Below, in pieces: positions 52,739 through 64,000 of a stretch of DNA of 64,000 bases. This DNA comes from Deltaproteobacteria bacterium (lineage in GTDB: Bacteria > Desulfobacterota > Binatia > UBA1149 > SPBQ01), in assembly GCA_029262375.1 (NCBI GenBank), contig JAJCZM010000007.1, positions 62,001-126,000 on the forward strand, given 5' to 3'. A program made the position numbers and the translations under genes. A model generated the notes under the pieces. The model was not told the origin of the DNA, made no database searches, and worked only from the letters and a program-made list of their open reading frames with translations. The first letter of the stretch is position 1. Each line of letters opens with the position of its first letter.

Positions 52739-53638
52739 GTGACCGGCAACGACTCAGACGGGCGCGAGCGCAGCTTCGACTCCAGCGTGGAAGCCTGGCG
52801 AAAGACATCGCTGCGGTCGCCGTACGCCCAGCGCTCTGGTGCCGGGTCGCTCTCTCCGCTGCTCGAGCGCAGCGAGGTGCTGCGCTCGGAGGCCGTGCGC
52901 GCGACCGTCCAACTGCTGGTCGCAGAGCGCTGCGCGCTCGCCGCAAGTGCCGGGCTGGTCAATGCCGCCGGCGTGCAACGGACGAAAATATACATGGCCA
53001 CACAGGTTCTCGACGCGGCCTATCACGCCGAGCTACTCAGCCGGCAGCTCGCCGTCCTCGGAATCGAGGAACCCGAACTGAACGACGCAATCGCAACGCA
53101 TGCGAACCCGGATCTGCTCAGCCTCGCCGAAACGGTTCTCCGGCCGATCGCCGAAGGAGATTTCATCGTCGGAATGATCGGGCAGAACCTCGTGCTCGCC
53201 GAGATATTGCTGGCTTGCTGCGAACTGCTCGAGGCACTCAATCGATTCGTCGATCCGCAGTTCGCCGACACGCTCGCCGCGATCATGGAGAACCATCGTC
53301 GTCACCTCGCATTCGGAAATCAGGCTCTCGATGGGTTAGTGAAACGACATCCCGAAAAGAAAGCGCAGATCGTCGAACTCGCCACCGACCTGTCTCGATT
53401 GATGATTCTCGCCTTCGCCGATCTGTTCCGAGACAATCCGACACTCGATGAGATCAAGCGGCTGGGTACCGACGTCGCGTGCGATCCGCCACCACGTTGG
53501 CACGACATCGATCTGCTCGATGCGCCGGAGGGCGTGATCGAGCGCACCGTCATCTCGGTGATCGCCGGCCGCTTGAAGAAAAGGCTCGGCAGTCTCGGCA
53601 TGGGGTATCGACGGCCGACTCCACTGGACGCGCGCTAG
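52739..53638 (+). CDS. Ferritin-like-fold protein, metal ligands degenerate
   Basis: A 299-aa mostly helical protein. Two helix pairs have the layout of the R2/AurF-type ferritin superfamily: VLDAAYHAELLSRQ in the first half and MENHRRHLAFGNQAL in the second. In the family these positions read DExRH; here the Glu ligands are replaced (Ala in the first, His in the second), so a diiron centre is doubtful. The C-terminal 60 residues are Lys/Arg-rich. The start is a GTG at 52739. Function is unknown; a structural or substrate-binding role is possible. Confidence 0.5.
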   Translation: MTGNDSDGRERSFDSSVEAWRKTSLRSPYAQRSGAGSLSPLLERSEVLRSEAVRATVQLLVAERCALAASAGLVNAAGVQRTKIYMATQVLDAAYHAELLSRQLAVLGIEEPELNDAIATHANPDLLSLAETVLRPIAEGDFIVGMIGQNLVLAEILLACCELLEALNRFVDPQFADTLAAIMENHRRHLAFGNQALDGLVKRHPEKKAQIVELATDLSRLMILAFADLFRDNPTLDEIKRLGTDVACDPPPRWHDIDLLDAPEGVIERTVISVIAGRLKKRLGSLGMGYRRPTPLDAR

Positions 53639-53677
53639 GCGCGCAGGGACGGCCCGCTGCCGTTTGGGAGATTTGCG

Positions 53678-56185
53678 ATGTTTTCCTGGATCGTACGTCA
53701 TCCCCTTCCCGTCATCGCGGCGACGATCGCGATGACGATCGGCCTCGCCTCGGGCCTACCACGGCTCGAGCTGGACCCCGATACTGAAGCCTACGTCCCC
53801 GAGAACCATCCGATCCGTGTGTACTGGCAAGAAGCGCGGGATCGATTCGGCATCGGTCGCGAGATCCTCATCGCGGTCGAAGTCGACAGCGCCGACGGCA
53901 TCTTCACGCCCGAGACGCTGACGGCAATTGTCGATCTCACCGACGGCATCAAAGCGATCGACGGTGTCATCGAGAACAACGTCAGCAGCATCGCGGACGC
54001 CGACGCGATGCTGGGCACGCGCGACGGCCTCGAAGTGGAACCGGTAATTGACGGGCCGATCGTCACCCGCGCGGATGCCGAAGCGGTCCGCAAGCGCATC
54101 TTCGACAACCCGGTACTGGTCGACCGATTGGTATCGAGCGACTCGACGATCGCCTCGATCATCGTGCGCACGCGCCACGATGACGAGGTCGAAGGAACGC
54201 AATTGTATGAACGTATCGCCGCATATGTGGACACCGTAGAGATCCCCGGCGCACGGATTCTCGTGGCCGGTTCCCCCGCGGTCGAGTTCGTCTACGGGCG
54301 GCAAATGGCGAGCGACCTCAGCCGACTCATCCCGATGGCCATGTTCGCGGTCATCGCGATTCTGTTTCTCTGCTTTCCCGGCATGCGCGTTACCGTATTG
54401 CTCAAACGCGCCGCGCCGCTGTTTGTCGTCGCGGCCGCAGTGCATTGGTACCGCGGCGTCCCGGGCGCATGGACGACGGTCGTCGGCGTGCCTCTCGCGT
54501 TTGCGATGATGACCACGCGCGGAGTCTCGCTGCCTTCCCTAGTCGTCGCGCTGTCGGTCATATGGACGTGGGGCCTGCAAGGCCTACTCGGCCTACCGAT
54601 CTACATCGCCGGCACACTCGTCCCCCCCCTCCTGCTCGCAATCGGCTGCGCGGACGGGATTCACGTGCTCGAGCGATACTTCGATACGGCGGCCCAACAC
54701 GGCCCGCATACGAATCGCAACCATGTGATCGTCGCAACCATGGACGAGTTGTGGCGACCGATCGTCCTGACATCGGTGACCACGGCGATCGGATTCGGCT
54801 CGCTCATGCTCGGCAGCATGACCGTCTATCAGGTGTTCGGCTTCACCACGGCGTTCGGAATCCTCATCGCCATGGTGATCTCGTTGACGCTGCTTCCGGC
54901 CACGTTGGCGCTACTTCCTCTTCCTGCGGCGTCCGAGCGCAAAACGGGGCCCGGGCGACTGAGCGCACTTCTGACTGTGGGTGCCGAATGGATCGAGGGG
55001 CACCGCAAACTCACGCTGGTCGCATCCTTGGCGGTGCTCGTCGCATGCGCGGTCAACACCAGACATCTGGTCGTCGACTATTCGTGGGTCGAGTCGCTGG
55101 CACCCGACACGGACGTCCTGCTCGCCGATCGCCTATTGCGCGATCGGCATGGCGGCACGATGCCGATGAACATCATCGTACGTGCGGCCGAACCGGACGG
55201 GATGAAAGATCCGGAGCTCCTGAGAGCGATCGACCGGGTGTTGGACGGCATGGCTGAGAGTTCGTTCGTCGGCGACACCCGGAGCATCGCCGAGTACATC
55301 GCTCGCATGAACCAGGCGATGAACGAAGACCGCATCGACATGATGCGAATCCCGGATACGCGCGAAATGGTCGCGCAGTACTTGCTGGTCTACTCCATGT
55401 CCGGAGACCCCGGCGAGTTCGACGATGTCGTCGACTACGACTACACGGCGGCCAACGCCGCGATACTTCTGCGCACCGATCGGCTGAGCGTCATCGGCGA
55501 CATGGTCGCGCGCGCCGAACATCTGCTCGACGTCCACGTGCGCCCGCTCGGTGCTACCGCGACGATCACCGGCGCAGCGCAGGTCCAGCACACCGTTCTC
55601 GACATGATCCTCGTTAGCCAGGTGTATTCGTTGGTTACCGCGTCGGTCTTGGTCTTCGCGTTCATGTGGCTGCTTTTCCGCTCTTTGACCGATGCGCTGA
55701 TCTGCATGATCCCTCCGTTGCTCACCGGTGTCGTCAACTTCGGGGCAATGGGCGCCTTCGGCATTCCGCTCGGGCCCGACAAGGCCATGATCAGCGCCAT
55801 CGCGCTGGGTATCGGCATCGACTACTCGATCCACCTGATGGCGCGCTTTCTGCGGCTTCGCCAGTCAGGCGCTCCCGTCTACCTCGCGATCGTCGAGGCA
55901 ACGAGTACGACGGGACGCGCGATCGTCTTCAATGCCGTCGTCGTCGTCGTCGGTTTCTTGGTGTTGGGGATGTCGCAGTCCCCCAGCAACGCCGCGTTCG
56001 GTCGTTTGATTGCCAGCAACATGGCCGTAGCCTGCCTGAGCGCGCTCGTCATCGTTCCGGTCGCGCTTGCGATCACGAGTTCGCTAGAAGACGAACGCGC
56101 ACGCCGCCGCGGCGTGGTCGTTGCCGGTCGGAGACTCCGATCGCGCACGGCACATATGCTCGGATTGGGCGCAGCCGACGCCTGA
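53678..56185 (+). CDS. RND/MMPL-family exporter
   Basis: An 835-aa transporter. The N-terminal helix is followed by a large extracytoplasmic loop (to about residue 215), then a block of five helices with IAGTLVPPLLLAIGCADGIHVLERY, repeated in the second half (LGIGIDYSIHLMARFL). The tandem repeat and the GxGxDY-type motif mark the RND superfamily, and the size fits MMPL/HpnN-type lipid or hopanoid exporters. No membrane-fusion or outer-membrane partner is adjacent. The ATG follows a GGGAG about eight bases before. Confidence 0.9.
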   Translation: MFSWIVRHPLPVIAATIAMTIGLASGLPRLELDPDTEAYVPENHPIRVYWQEARDRFGIGREILIAVEVDSADGIFTPETLTAIVDLTDGIKAIDGVIENNVSSIADADAMLGTRDGLEVEPVIDGPIVTRADAEAVRKRIFDNPVLVDRLVSSDSTIASIIVRTRHDDEVEGTQLYERIAAYVDTVEIPGARILVAGSPAVEFVYGRQMASDLSRLIPMAMFAVIAILFLCFPGMRVTVLLKRAAPLFVVAAAVHWYRGVPGAWTTVVGVPLAFAMMTTRGVSLPSLVVALSVIWTWGLQGLLGLPIYIAGTLVPPLLLAIGCADGIHVLERYFDTAAQHGPHTNRNHVIVATMDELWRPIVLTSVTTAIGFGSLMLGSMTVYQVFGFTTAFGILIAMVISLTLLPATLALLPLPAASERKTGPGRLSALLTVGAEWIEGHRKLTLVASLAVLVACAVNTRHLVVDYSWVESLAPDTDVLLADRLLRDRHGGTMPMNIIVRAAEPDGMKDPELLRAIDRVLDGMAESSFVGDTRSIAEYIARMNQAMNEDRIDMMRIPDTREMVAQYLLVYSMSGDPGEFDDVVDYDYTAANAAILLRTDRLSVIGDMVARAEHLLDVHVRPLGATATITGAAQVQHTVLDMILVSQVYSLVTASVLVFAFMWLLFRSLTDALICMIPPLLTGVVNFGAMGAFGIPLGPDKAMISAIALGIGIDYSIHLMARFLRLRQSGAPVYLAIVEATSTTGRAIVFNAVVVVVGFLVLGMSQSPSNAAFGRLIASNMAVACLSALVIVPVALAITSSLEDERARRRGVVVAGRRLRSRTAHMLGLGAADA

Positions 56186-56357
56186 ACTCTCGAATCTGCC
56201 GAGCCGGTCGTCAGCCACAACGGCAGTTTCGCCTGCAGCTTCTTCGACGACGGACGTGCGCTAAGCCCGCGACCGCGTTGTGCTGCCGCGGCGAGACGCT
56301 CATAAAGAACTACTGCTTAGAAGGCTTGGGGGCCCCACGCCGAGGAGTATTGAAGCG

Positions 56358-57614
56358 ATGATCAATTACATGAAGCGCGTTGCGCTCGTATCTCTCTCGG
56401 TCTGTCTGTTCGCAGGAATTACCACGACACGGGCCGTTCCTTCGGCCTTTGCGGGACCAACGACGCAACTCGACATTTCTATCGACGACGGCGGCACGCG
56501 CGGCTCCGACGGCGCGTTCGTTCCATACGATGTGACAGTCTCCGCGCAAGGTGGCTCGGCGGAAGACGCCATGCTCACGATCGTCATCCCACAGGGCGCC
56601 GAGTTTTACGTGCCGCCCGGCGCTACGTCGGGCGAAGCAGATGCGTCCATCGTCTCGCCCGGATGGGCCTGCGACGGGGACGGCGGCCCCGGTGACGTAT
56701 GCCGATTGCTCATCGCGTTCATCGCAGCCGGAAATCCACAGATCATTCGATTCGCGCTCGTTGCGATCCTGACATTGGACCTGTACGTCGATGTGGCGGT
56801 TGCAGCCGCAGGAATCCCGACCGTCAGAGCCGACATCGTCACCCCTTTTCTGGCGGCGGCCTTCTGTCAGAACGACTTCGTCACGTGCGCCGCCGCGTGC
56901 GTTCTATGCTACTTCCTGCAAAACGATCCAGGCTGCTTCTGGCTCATCTCTCCGTTCCAGACGGCCGGCAATACCATGCGACTGGGAGAGCTTCCCGGCA
57001 TCGTCGGTTCATCCGCTGGGTTCACACTCTTCCGGCTGCGCGACCGCGTACTATCGGCGACACGCGGCGGACAGCGCGCAGTGGAACTCTACTATGAGCA
57101 CAGCGCCGCCGTCGTCAACGCGACGTTCAGCAACCCGAACGTCATGCCGCACGGTTTAGCGGCGATCAGTGCCTGGAGCGATGCATTCGACGCGCTGGTG
57201 GACGGCGAAGGCGATACCGTGACCGTCACGCAGGGCCAGATCGATGCAACGAATACGTTCCTCGACACGCTGCGCGCCGCGTCCTTCGGCGACCTTGCGG
57301 CCGCGATCGACCGTGAACGCGCGAACCTCGACGTCAACGGCATGGTCGGTCGGACCATGGACGACGTCATGGCCGAGGTCGAGTTGCTGAGCTGTGAAGG
57401 CTTCGAGGACACTCTGTTTTGCGGTGAGATCACCGGAGACTGCGCGATCACGGCCACGGACGCGCTCTCGGTGCTGCAAATCGCCGTCGGCTTGGCCGCC
57501 GTCGTGCCGGAGGCGGATACCGACGGCAGCGGTTCGGTGACCGCGACCGACGCGCTCAAGACCTTGCGAATCGCGGTCGGTAGCGAGCCGCCGACGAGCG
57601 ATTGTAATCTGTAG
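56358..57614 (+). CDS. Secreted protein with C-terminal dockerin-like repeat pair
   Basis: A 418-aa exported protein. The signal peptide reads YMKRVALVSLSVCLFAGITTT, with cleavage after AFA. A beta-rich N-terminal domain (DISIDDGGTRGSDGAFVPYDVTVSAQGG) has a TolA-like or DUF11-type layout. A Cys-rich segment and a helical region follow. The end holds two EF-hand-like segments, CAITATDALSVLQIAVG and DTDGSGSVTATDALKTLRIAVG. An ATG at 56370 could be the true start. The function of the middle region is unknown. Confidence 0.72.
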   Translation: MINYMKRVALVSLSVCLFAGITTTRAVPSAFAGPTTQLDISIDDGGTRGSDGAFVPYDVTVSAQGGSAEDAMLTIVIPQGAEFYVPPGATSGEADASIVSPGWACDGDGGPGDVCRLLIAFIAAGNPQIIRFALVAILTLDLYVDVAVAAAGIPTVRADIVTPFLAAAFCQNDFVTCAAACVLCYFLQNDPGCFWLISPFQTAGNTMRLGELPGIVGSSAGFTLFRLRDRVLSATRGGQRAVELYYEHSAAVVNATFSNPNVMPHGLAAISAWSDAFDALVDGEGDTVTVTQGQIDATNTFLDTLRAASFGDLAAAIDRERANLDVNGMVGRTMDDVMAEVELLSCEGFEDTLFCGEITGDCAITATDALSVLQIAVGLAAVVPEADTDGSGSVTATDALKTLRIAVGSEPPTSDCNL

Positions 57615-57723
57615 CGGGAGCGGTGCGCGGCGTCCGGCTCGCCGTGCGCCGCAAGACCAGCATTGGTAACTTCGTACGGAACTGCTCCGAGCGACGTCTA
57701 CCCTCGTGCTCGCCGGCTCGCAC

Positions 57724-58644
57724 TCAACTCATGGGTAAACAGAACGAATCTTCGATGGGTTCTTTTCCTGCGAAGAAGCCGCCGAGGACTTTGTCGAGTT
57801 CTTCGACTGTCCAGTCTTCATCGTTGACGTGGTCGAGTGCGGGTACCGGCGGCGCAAAGACGCGAACCTGGCGACCCCACACTTGCAGCAGATTGCCCGA
57901 CACATTGGAGGCATTCGGGCCCGCGAGCCATGCGACCACGGGGGCGCAGTGCTCGGGCTTGAACGTATCGAAACCTTCTTCGGGCTCGTCGAAGATGCTC
58001 GCCCACGGTCCCGTCATGGTCATACGCGTACGCGCTCGCGGCAACACGATGTTGGCGGTGGCCCCGAAACGTTGAACCTCGCGCGCGGCCGAAAGCGTCA
58101 GATAGGTAATCCCACCCTTGGCCGCTGCGTAGTTGGGCTGGCCGACGTTGCCCATCATGAACGCGTCGGAGGCCGTGCTGATCAGTCGACCGTAGAGCGG
58201 CTCGCCGCCGCTCGCCTTCGACTTCTCGCGCCAGTAGCCCATCGTGTGGCGAATCATGCAGAAGTGTCCCTTGAGATGGACCCGGATGACCGAGTCCCAC
58301 TGGTCCTCGTCCATCTTCACAATCATGCCGTCACGCGAGAAGCCCGCGTTGTTCACCATGATGTTGAGGTCGCCGAACGTATCGACCGCCGTCGCGACGA
58401 TGCGCTGTGCAGCATCCCAGTCGGCAACATCGCCGAACGCCGAACAAGCCTTGCCGCCGGCGGCTTCGATCTCGGCGACGACGGCCTTTGCCGGCTCTTC
58501 ACTGGATCCACCACCGGCTCCGTCGGTGCCCAGGTCGTTCACGACGACGCTGGCTCCATGCTTGGCTAGTTCCAGCGCTTCGACGCGCCCGAGTCCCTGA
58601 CCTGCTCCGGTTACGATGGCGACTTTGCCGTCTAGAATGCCCAT
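57724..58644 (-). CDS. SDR-family dehydrogenase, MFE-2-like
   Basis: A 306-aa dehydrogenase like the SDR domain of peroxisomal multifunctional enzyme 2, which oxidises 3-hydroxyacyl-CoA. It has TGAGQGLGRVEALELAKHGASVVVNDLG, NNAGFSRDGMIVKMDEDQWDSVIRVHLKGHF, catalytic Ser in STASDAF and NYAAAKGG. The ATG at 58644 has AGGAG about 13 bases upstream. It is the last gene of the side-chain degradation operon, 13 bases after the thiolase. Confidence 0.92.
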   Translation of the reverse strand: MGILDGKVAIVTGAGQGLGRVEALELAKHGASVVVNDLGTDGAGGGSSEEPAKAVVAEIEAAGGKACSAFGDVADWDAAQRIVATAVDTFGDLNIMVNNAGFSRDGMIVKMDEDQWDSVIRVHLKGHFCMIRHTMGYWREKSKASGGEPLYGRLISTASDAFMMGNVGQPNYAAAKGGITYLTLSAAREVQRFGATANIVLPRARTRMTMTGPWASIFDEPEEGFDTFKPEHCAPVVAWLAGPNASNVSGNLLQVWGRQVRVFAPPVPALDHVNDEDWTVEELDKVLGGFFAGKEPIEDSFCLPMS

Positions 58645-58657
58645 AGGTTCGTTTCTC

Positions 58658-61074
<2,417 letters not shown>

Positions 61075-61078
61075 CTGG

Positions 61079-61498
61079 TTAGTCTCCGGCCTTGAGTGCA
61101 ACCGAAACGGTGCCGTCGACGTGGTTTCCCCACGCGTTCTTCCCGACGACTTGCACTTCGACCACACCGTCGGATGCCGCGACCACGGTACCCGACATCT
61201 TCATCGTGTCTCCGGGCATGTTGGGTGCGCCCAGTCGAATCGACACCTCTTTCACGACCGCATCCGGCCCGGCCCAGTCGGTAACATAGCGGCCGACGTA
61301 GCCGTTGGTGGTCAGGATGTTCATGATGACGTCGTTGAGCCCTTGCCCCTGCGCCGCCGATTTATCGTGATGAACCGGGGTGAAATCGCGCGACGCGATG
61401 GCTCCGCCAACGATGACGGCGGGCGTGAGCGGCACGTTGAGACCGGGGAGTTCGTCCCCAACCGACACGTCGCTGAATTTGATCGATGCATTACTCAT
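61079..61498 (-). CDS. MaoC-like enoyl-CoA hydratase, ChsH1-like
   Basis: A 139-aa hotdog-fold protein with the hydratase motif SRDFTPVHHDKSAA (family form D-x4-H). ChsH1 is the catalytic small subunit paired with ChsH2 in the mycobacterial enzyme that hydrates the steroid C22-C24 enoyl-CoA. Size, position between the dehydrogenase and Ltp2-like gene and the presence of a ChsH2-like protein support the assignment. Confidence 0.9.
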   Translation of the reverse strand: MSNASIKFSDVSVGDELPGLNVPLTPAVIVGGAIASRDFTPVHHDKSAAQGQGLNDVIMNILTTNGYVGRYVTDWAGPDAVVKEVSIRLGAPNMPGDTMKMSGTVVAASDGVVEVQVVGKNAWGNHVDGTVSVALKAGD

Positions 61499-61520
61499 GA
61501 CGTTTCCTCGTCTCGAAGGA

Positions 61521-62651
61521 TCAGGCCGCGGGCCCTCGCTCGGCCATGCCCTTGCCGAGCGCTACGAGTTGGTGGATCGCCGCGCCGAAACCGAGTTCGA
61601 GCGACTTAGCCCACAAGAAGTACCGATGGATCGGGTAATCGACGTCCGAACCGATGCCGCCGTGAAGGTGCTGCGCGGCACTCGCGACCCGCGAGCCACC
61701 GTCTGCGGCCCAGAACTTGGCGATACGCGCTTCGTCGAGCGCCGGTCGCCCGTCGCCGATCATCCAAGCGGCGCGCCACATCGTCCAGCGCATCGCTTCG
61801 ACATCGATAAAGCAGTCCGCACATCGATGCTGCACCGCTTGAAACGAACCGATCGGCACGCCGAACTGCTCGCGCTCGCGCACGTAGTCGGCCGTCATGT
61901 TGAGTGCTCCGGCGGAAACGCCGCCCTGAATGGCCGCGGTTGCAACGAGCGCACGTTCTTCGATCCAATCGCTGATCGCTGCGCCATCGGCATCCGCGCC
62001 GCCGAGCAGTGCGTCGGCGCCGACGCTCACCCCGTCCAGTCCTACTTCGCACGCCGACATACCGGCGATACGCATGTTCGCCTCGATGCTGAGTCCCGAT
62101 GTCCCGGCTTCGACCAGGAACCAGCTCGGCGCGCCACCGAGCGATGCCGGAACGAGAATGACGTCCGCATCGCCGGCAACGGTAACGAAGCGCTTCGCAC
62201 CGTTGAGCACGAAGCCGTCGCCGTCGGGCGTCGCCGTCGTCGCCGGTACCGAGAGATCCCCCGATACCGCGTCCACGTGCGCTGCCGCGAGAATCGAATC
62301 ACCAGAGACCAGGCGGCTGAGCCATTTTTCTTTTTGCGCGACCGTCGCGAACTCGGCGATGGTCATCCCCGCGAGCAATAGAGCGTCGAGAACCGGAACG
62401 GGTGCGGCATTGCGACCGACTTCCTCGAAGAGCACACAAAGCTCCGGAAAGCCGTAGCCCATGCCGCCGTATTCGTTGGGCACGGCGATGCTGAGTAGAC
62501 CGCCCTCCGCGAGCTTGCTCCATACGAGCTTGTCGTAGGAATCGCGCGAAGCCTCGTACGCTTTGGCGCGTTCCGAGGTCGCTTCGGCAGAGAGTATCTG
62601 CGCGGCCAACTCGCGAATGGTGTTCTGTTCGTCGCTAAATTCGAATTCCAT
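61521..62651 (-). CDS. Acyl-CoA dehydrogenase, ChsE-like subunit
   Basis: A 376-aa acyl-CoA dehydrogenase with a short C-terminal half: TADYVREREQFGVPIGSFQAVQHRCADCFID and QHLHGGIGSDVDYPIHRYFLWAKSLELGFG. It lacks the DGxTE/SE segment of classical enzymes. ChsE1/ChsE2 dehydrogenases are alpha2beta2 heterotetramers whose subunits have divided active-site roles, so this and the truncated dehydrogenase downstream on the map may pair. It lies between the ChsH2- and ChsH1-like genes. Confidence 0.9.
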   Translation of the reverse strand: MEFEFSDEQNTIRELAAQILSAEATSERAKAYEASRDSYDKLVWSKLAEGGLLSIAVPNEYGGMGYGFPELCVLFEEVGRNAAPVPVLDALLLAGMTIAEFATVAQKEKWLSRLVSGDSILAAAHVDAVSGDLSVPATTATPDGDGFVLNGAKRFVTVAGDADVILVPASLGGAPSWFLVEAGTSGLSIEANMRIAGMSACEVGLDGVSVGADALLGGADADGAAISDWIEERALVATAAIQGGVSAGALNMTADYVREREQFGVPIGSFQAVQHRCADCFIDVEAMRWTMWRAAWMIGDGRPALDEARIAKFWAADGGSRVASAAQHLHGGIGSDVDYPIHRYFLWAKSLELGFGAAIHQLVALGKGMAERGPAA

Positions 62652-62681
62652 CGTAATTGAACTCGCTACTACTCGGACTTG

Positions 62682-63674
62682 CTACGCGGCTGGCCGGGCC
62701 GGTCTGAACATGGGCAGCTTGAAGCCGTCATGGTCTTCGTGGATGAACCCCGAGAGCTTCATCCCGATCTTGACGTCTTCCGGCTTGCAATCGATGACGC
62801 TCGAAACGATGCGCGTGCCCTCTTCGAGCTCGACCAACGCGGCGATGACCGGGAAATCGTAGCCCGGAAACTGCGGGTGTCGGATGATCGTGAAGCTATA
62901 GAGCGTGCCGGCGCCTGACGCCTCGACCCACCCCATGTCCATCGAGCGACACGCGTTGCACATCGGGCGCGGCGGGTGATGCAACGCCTTGCAGCCGTTG
63001 CACTGCTGGATGGGGAATGTGCCTTGGTCGACCAGATCCCACCACCAAGCGTTGTCGTGACCGCGCGGTGGACGGATACGGCCGGGAGGTGCAGGCGCAG
63101 CCCCGTCGCCACTGTCGGTCGCAGCCGCGGCGGGTCGTTCCGCCGGGACGTACTTCAGAACCCTGAAGGTCATCCAACCGACTTCCTCACCGTCTTGATC
63201 GCGGAACGTCGTCCGTGTCGTGATGAAGTAGCCGAGACCGAGATGCGTTGCCTTTTCCTCGCTGATCGACTCGATGACGGTCTCAGCGCAGACGACGTCG
63301 CCGGGTCGAAGGTAGCGCGTATAGCCTTGCTTCGTATCGGTACCGACGACACCCGTGTAGCCGTGATCACCCAGCAGTTTGTGCAGATGCTGCTGCCCGT
63401 CTTGCGGCTCGTCGTAGCCCTTGGCCATGTCAAAGCCGTGCATGGTCCACGCCTGCATCATCGTCGGCGGCGCGACCAGACCGCCGTGTACGGTAGATGC
63501 GGCGGCATCGGGGTCGAGATACGCCGGATTGGTATCGCCCATCGCATCGCACCACTGGCGGATCATCGGTTCGTTTACCGCGTCGCGCCCTACGTCGGGC
63601 GCTCCAATCGGTTTGCCGACGAATTCGCGCATCTTGGCTTCGAGTTCTTGTTTCTGTTCTTTCGTCAGAGGCAT
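62682..63674 (-). CDS. MaoC-like hydratase fused to DUF35 (Zn-ribbon/OB), ChsH2-like
   Basis: A 330-aa two-domain protein. Residues 1 to about 175 are a MaoC-type hotdog domain (PTMMQAWTMHGFD, RYLRPGDVVCAETVIESIS). Residues about 205-325 are a DUF35 rubredoxin-like zinc ribbon (C-x2-C in QQCNGCKAL and C-x2-C in MCNACRS) and OB fold (AGTLYSFTIIRHPQFPGYDFPVIAALVEL). This domain pair is diagnostic of ChsH2, which partners ChsH1 and docks Ltp2. The ATG at 63674 is the first Met and precedes KEQKQELEAK. Confidence 0.93.
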   Translation of the reverse strand: MPLTKEQKQELEAKMREFVGKPIGAPDVGRDAVNEPMIRQWCDAMGDTNPAYLDPDAAASTVHGGLVAPPTMMQAWTMHGFDMAKGYDEPQDGQQHLHKLLGDHGYTGVVGTDTKQGYTRYLRPGDVVCAETVIESISEEKATHLGLGYFITTRTTFRDQDGEEVGWMTFRVLKYVPAERPAAAATDSGDGAAPAPPGRIRPPRGHDNAWWWDLVDQGTFPIQQCNGCKALHHPPRPMCNACRSMDMGWVEASGAGTLYSFTIIRHPQFPGYDFPVIAALVELEEGTRIVSSVIDCKPEDVKIGMKLSGFIHEDHDGFKLPMFRPARPAA

Positions 63675-63702
63675 CGATGCACTCCGTGTCGGCTACGCGC
63701 GC

Positions 63703-64000
63703 TCACTTGCGCCGCGGCACACGAGGTAACAACAAGCCCGCCATCGCAATGATGTCGCGCTGCACCTCGTTCACGCCGCCGCCGAAGGTATTGACGGTTG
63801 CGGCTCTGTAGGCTTGTTCGAGCGCGCCGCCGAACAGCGCGCCTTGCTTGAATTGCGGCACCAAACCGGCGGTGCTCGTGATCTCGAGCATGAGTCGATA
63901 CAGCTCGATCAGGAGTTCCGTTCCGAAAACTTTTACGGCCGACGCATCGGCCATGTTCGGCTGACCTTTGTCGATCGACCACGCAGAACGCCAGTTGAGC
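63703..64000 (-). CDS. Acyl-CoA dehydrogenase, ChsE-like subunit (5'-truncated)
   Basis: The C-terminal 98 residues of an acyl-CoA dehydrogenase; the frame runs off the window end (LNWRSAWSIDKGQPN followed by MADASAVKVFGTELLIELYRLMLEIT). GVNEVQRDIIAMAGLLLP near the end has the E-xxRxxIAxxGLxLPR pattern of active subunits, giving the flavin/substrate end. It begins the operon that includes the ChsH2-like gene 28 bases downstream, and probably pairs with the dehydrogenase at 61521-62651. Confidence 0.88.
   Translation of the reverse strand, partial: LNWRSAWSIDKGQPNMADASAVKVFGTELLIELYRLMLEITSTAGLVPQFKQGALFGGALEQAYRAATVNTFGGGVNEVQRDIIAMAGLLLPRVPRRK

Overview
The window is high-GC chromosomal DNA from a bacterium with an aerobic acyl-CoA and steroid-like catabolic lifestyle. 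No rRNA, tRNA, CRISPR array, transposase or phage gene was seen. Several secreted proteins combine signal peptides, Thr/Pro-rich linkers, dockerin-like EF-hand pairs and long Cys-rich repeat blocks. That mix resembles what is seen in lineages formerly called Deltaproteobacteria (Myxococcota, Binatota and relatives). The acyl-CoA gene content looks actinobacterial in style. The taxonomic placement is an inference only.

Layout. 1-5998: the end of an inositol-monophosphatase-type phosphatase, an orphan NarL-type sensor kinase, an uncharacterised membrane protein, a cytochrome P450 carrying an N-terminal sulfite-oxidase-fold (molybdopterin-binding-like) domain, and a small membrane protein. 6198-11183: a secreted pappalysin-like metalloprotease, a 28-bp-period palindromic repeat array, TesB thioesterase, TruD and a dihydrodipicolinate-reductase-like enzyme. 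11222-17213 (minus): a probable operon of two acyl-CoA dehydrogenases, a TetR regulator, an SDR, a PlsC-type acyltransferase and the beta and alpha subunits of a nitrile hydratase. 17430-23395: a single-chain biotin-dependent acyl-CoA carboxylase, an acyl-CoA ligase and a dienelactone hydrolase.

23407-30553: a cohesin-like/dockerin-like secreted protein, a VTT membrane protein, a methyltransferase, a SLOG-like protein, a secreted protein of nine Cys-rich repeats with exactly invariant spacing, GluQ-type tRNA-modifying synthetase, and two small genes. 30605-36358: a DEAD-box helicase, then a P450 plus Rieske oxygenase unit divergent from a TetR regulator and a double-SnoaL protein. 36371-43771: a single 2,466-aa secreted protein (beta-helix, Cys-rich repeats, two malectin domains).

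43964-51162 (minus): nine tightly packed genes (DoxX, TauD/TfdA dioxygenase, MFS transporter, SDR, HCCA-isomerase/DsbA-like protein, two tautomerase-fold proteins, a GNAT-like/cyclic-nucleotide-binding fusion, a YheT-type hydrolase), many with overlapping stop/start codons. 51279-57614: RluA-type pseudouridine synthase, membrane and ferritin-like proteins, an RND exporter and a dockerin-like secreted protein. 57724-64000 (minus): an operon closely resembling the actinobacterial igr steroid side-chain module (ChsE-type dehydrogenases, ChsH1 and ChsH2 hydratase subunits, Ltp2-type aldolase) plus a thiolase and a MFE-2-like dehydrogenase. Together these indicate uptake, CoA activation, carboxylation or dehydrogenation, hydration and thiolytic or retro-aldol shortening of branched or steroid-derived acyl chains, with P450 and Rieske oxygenases for initial hydroxylation.
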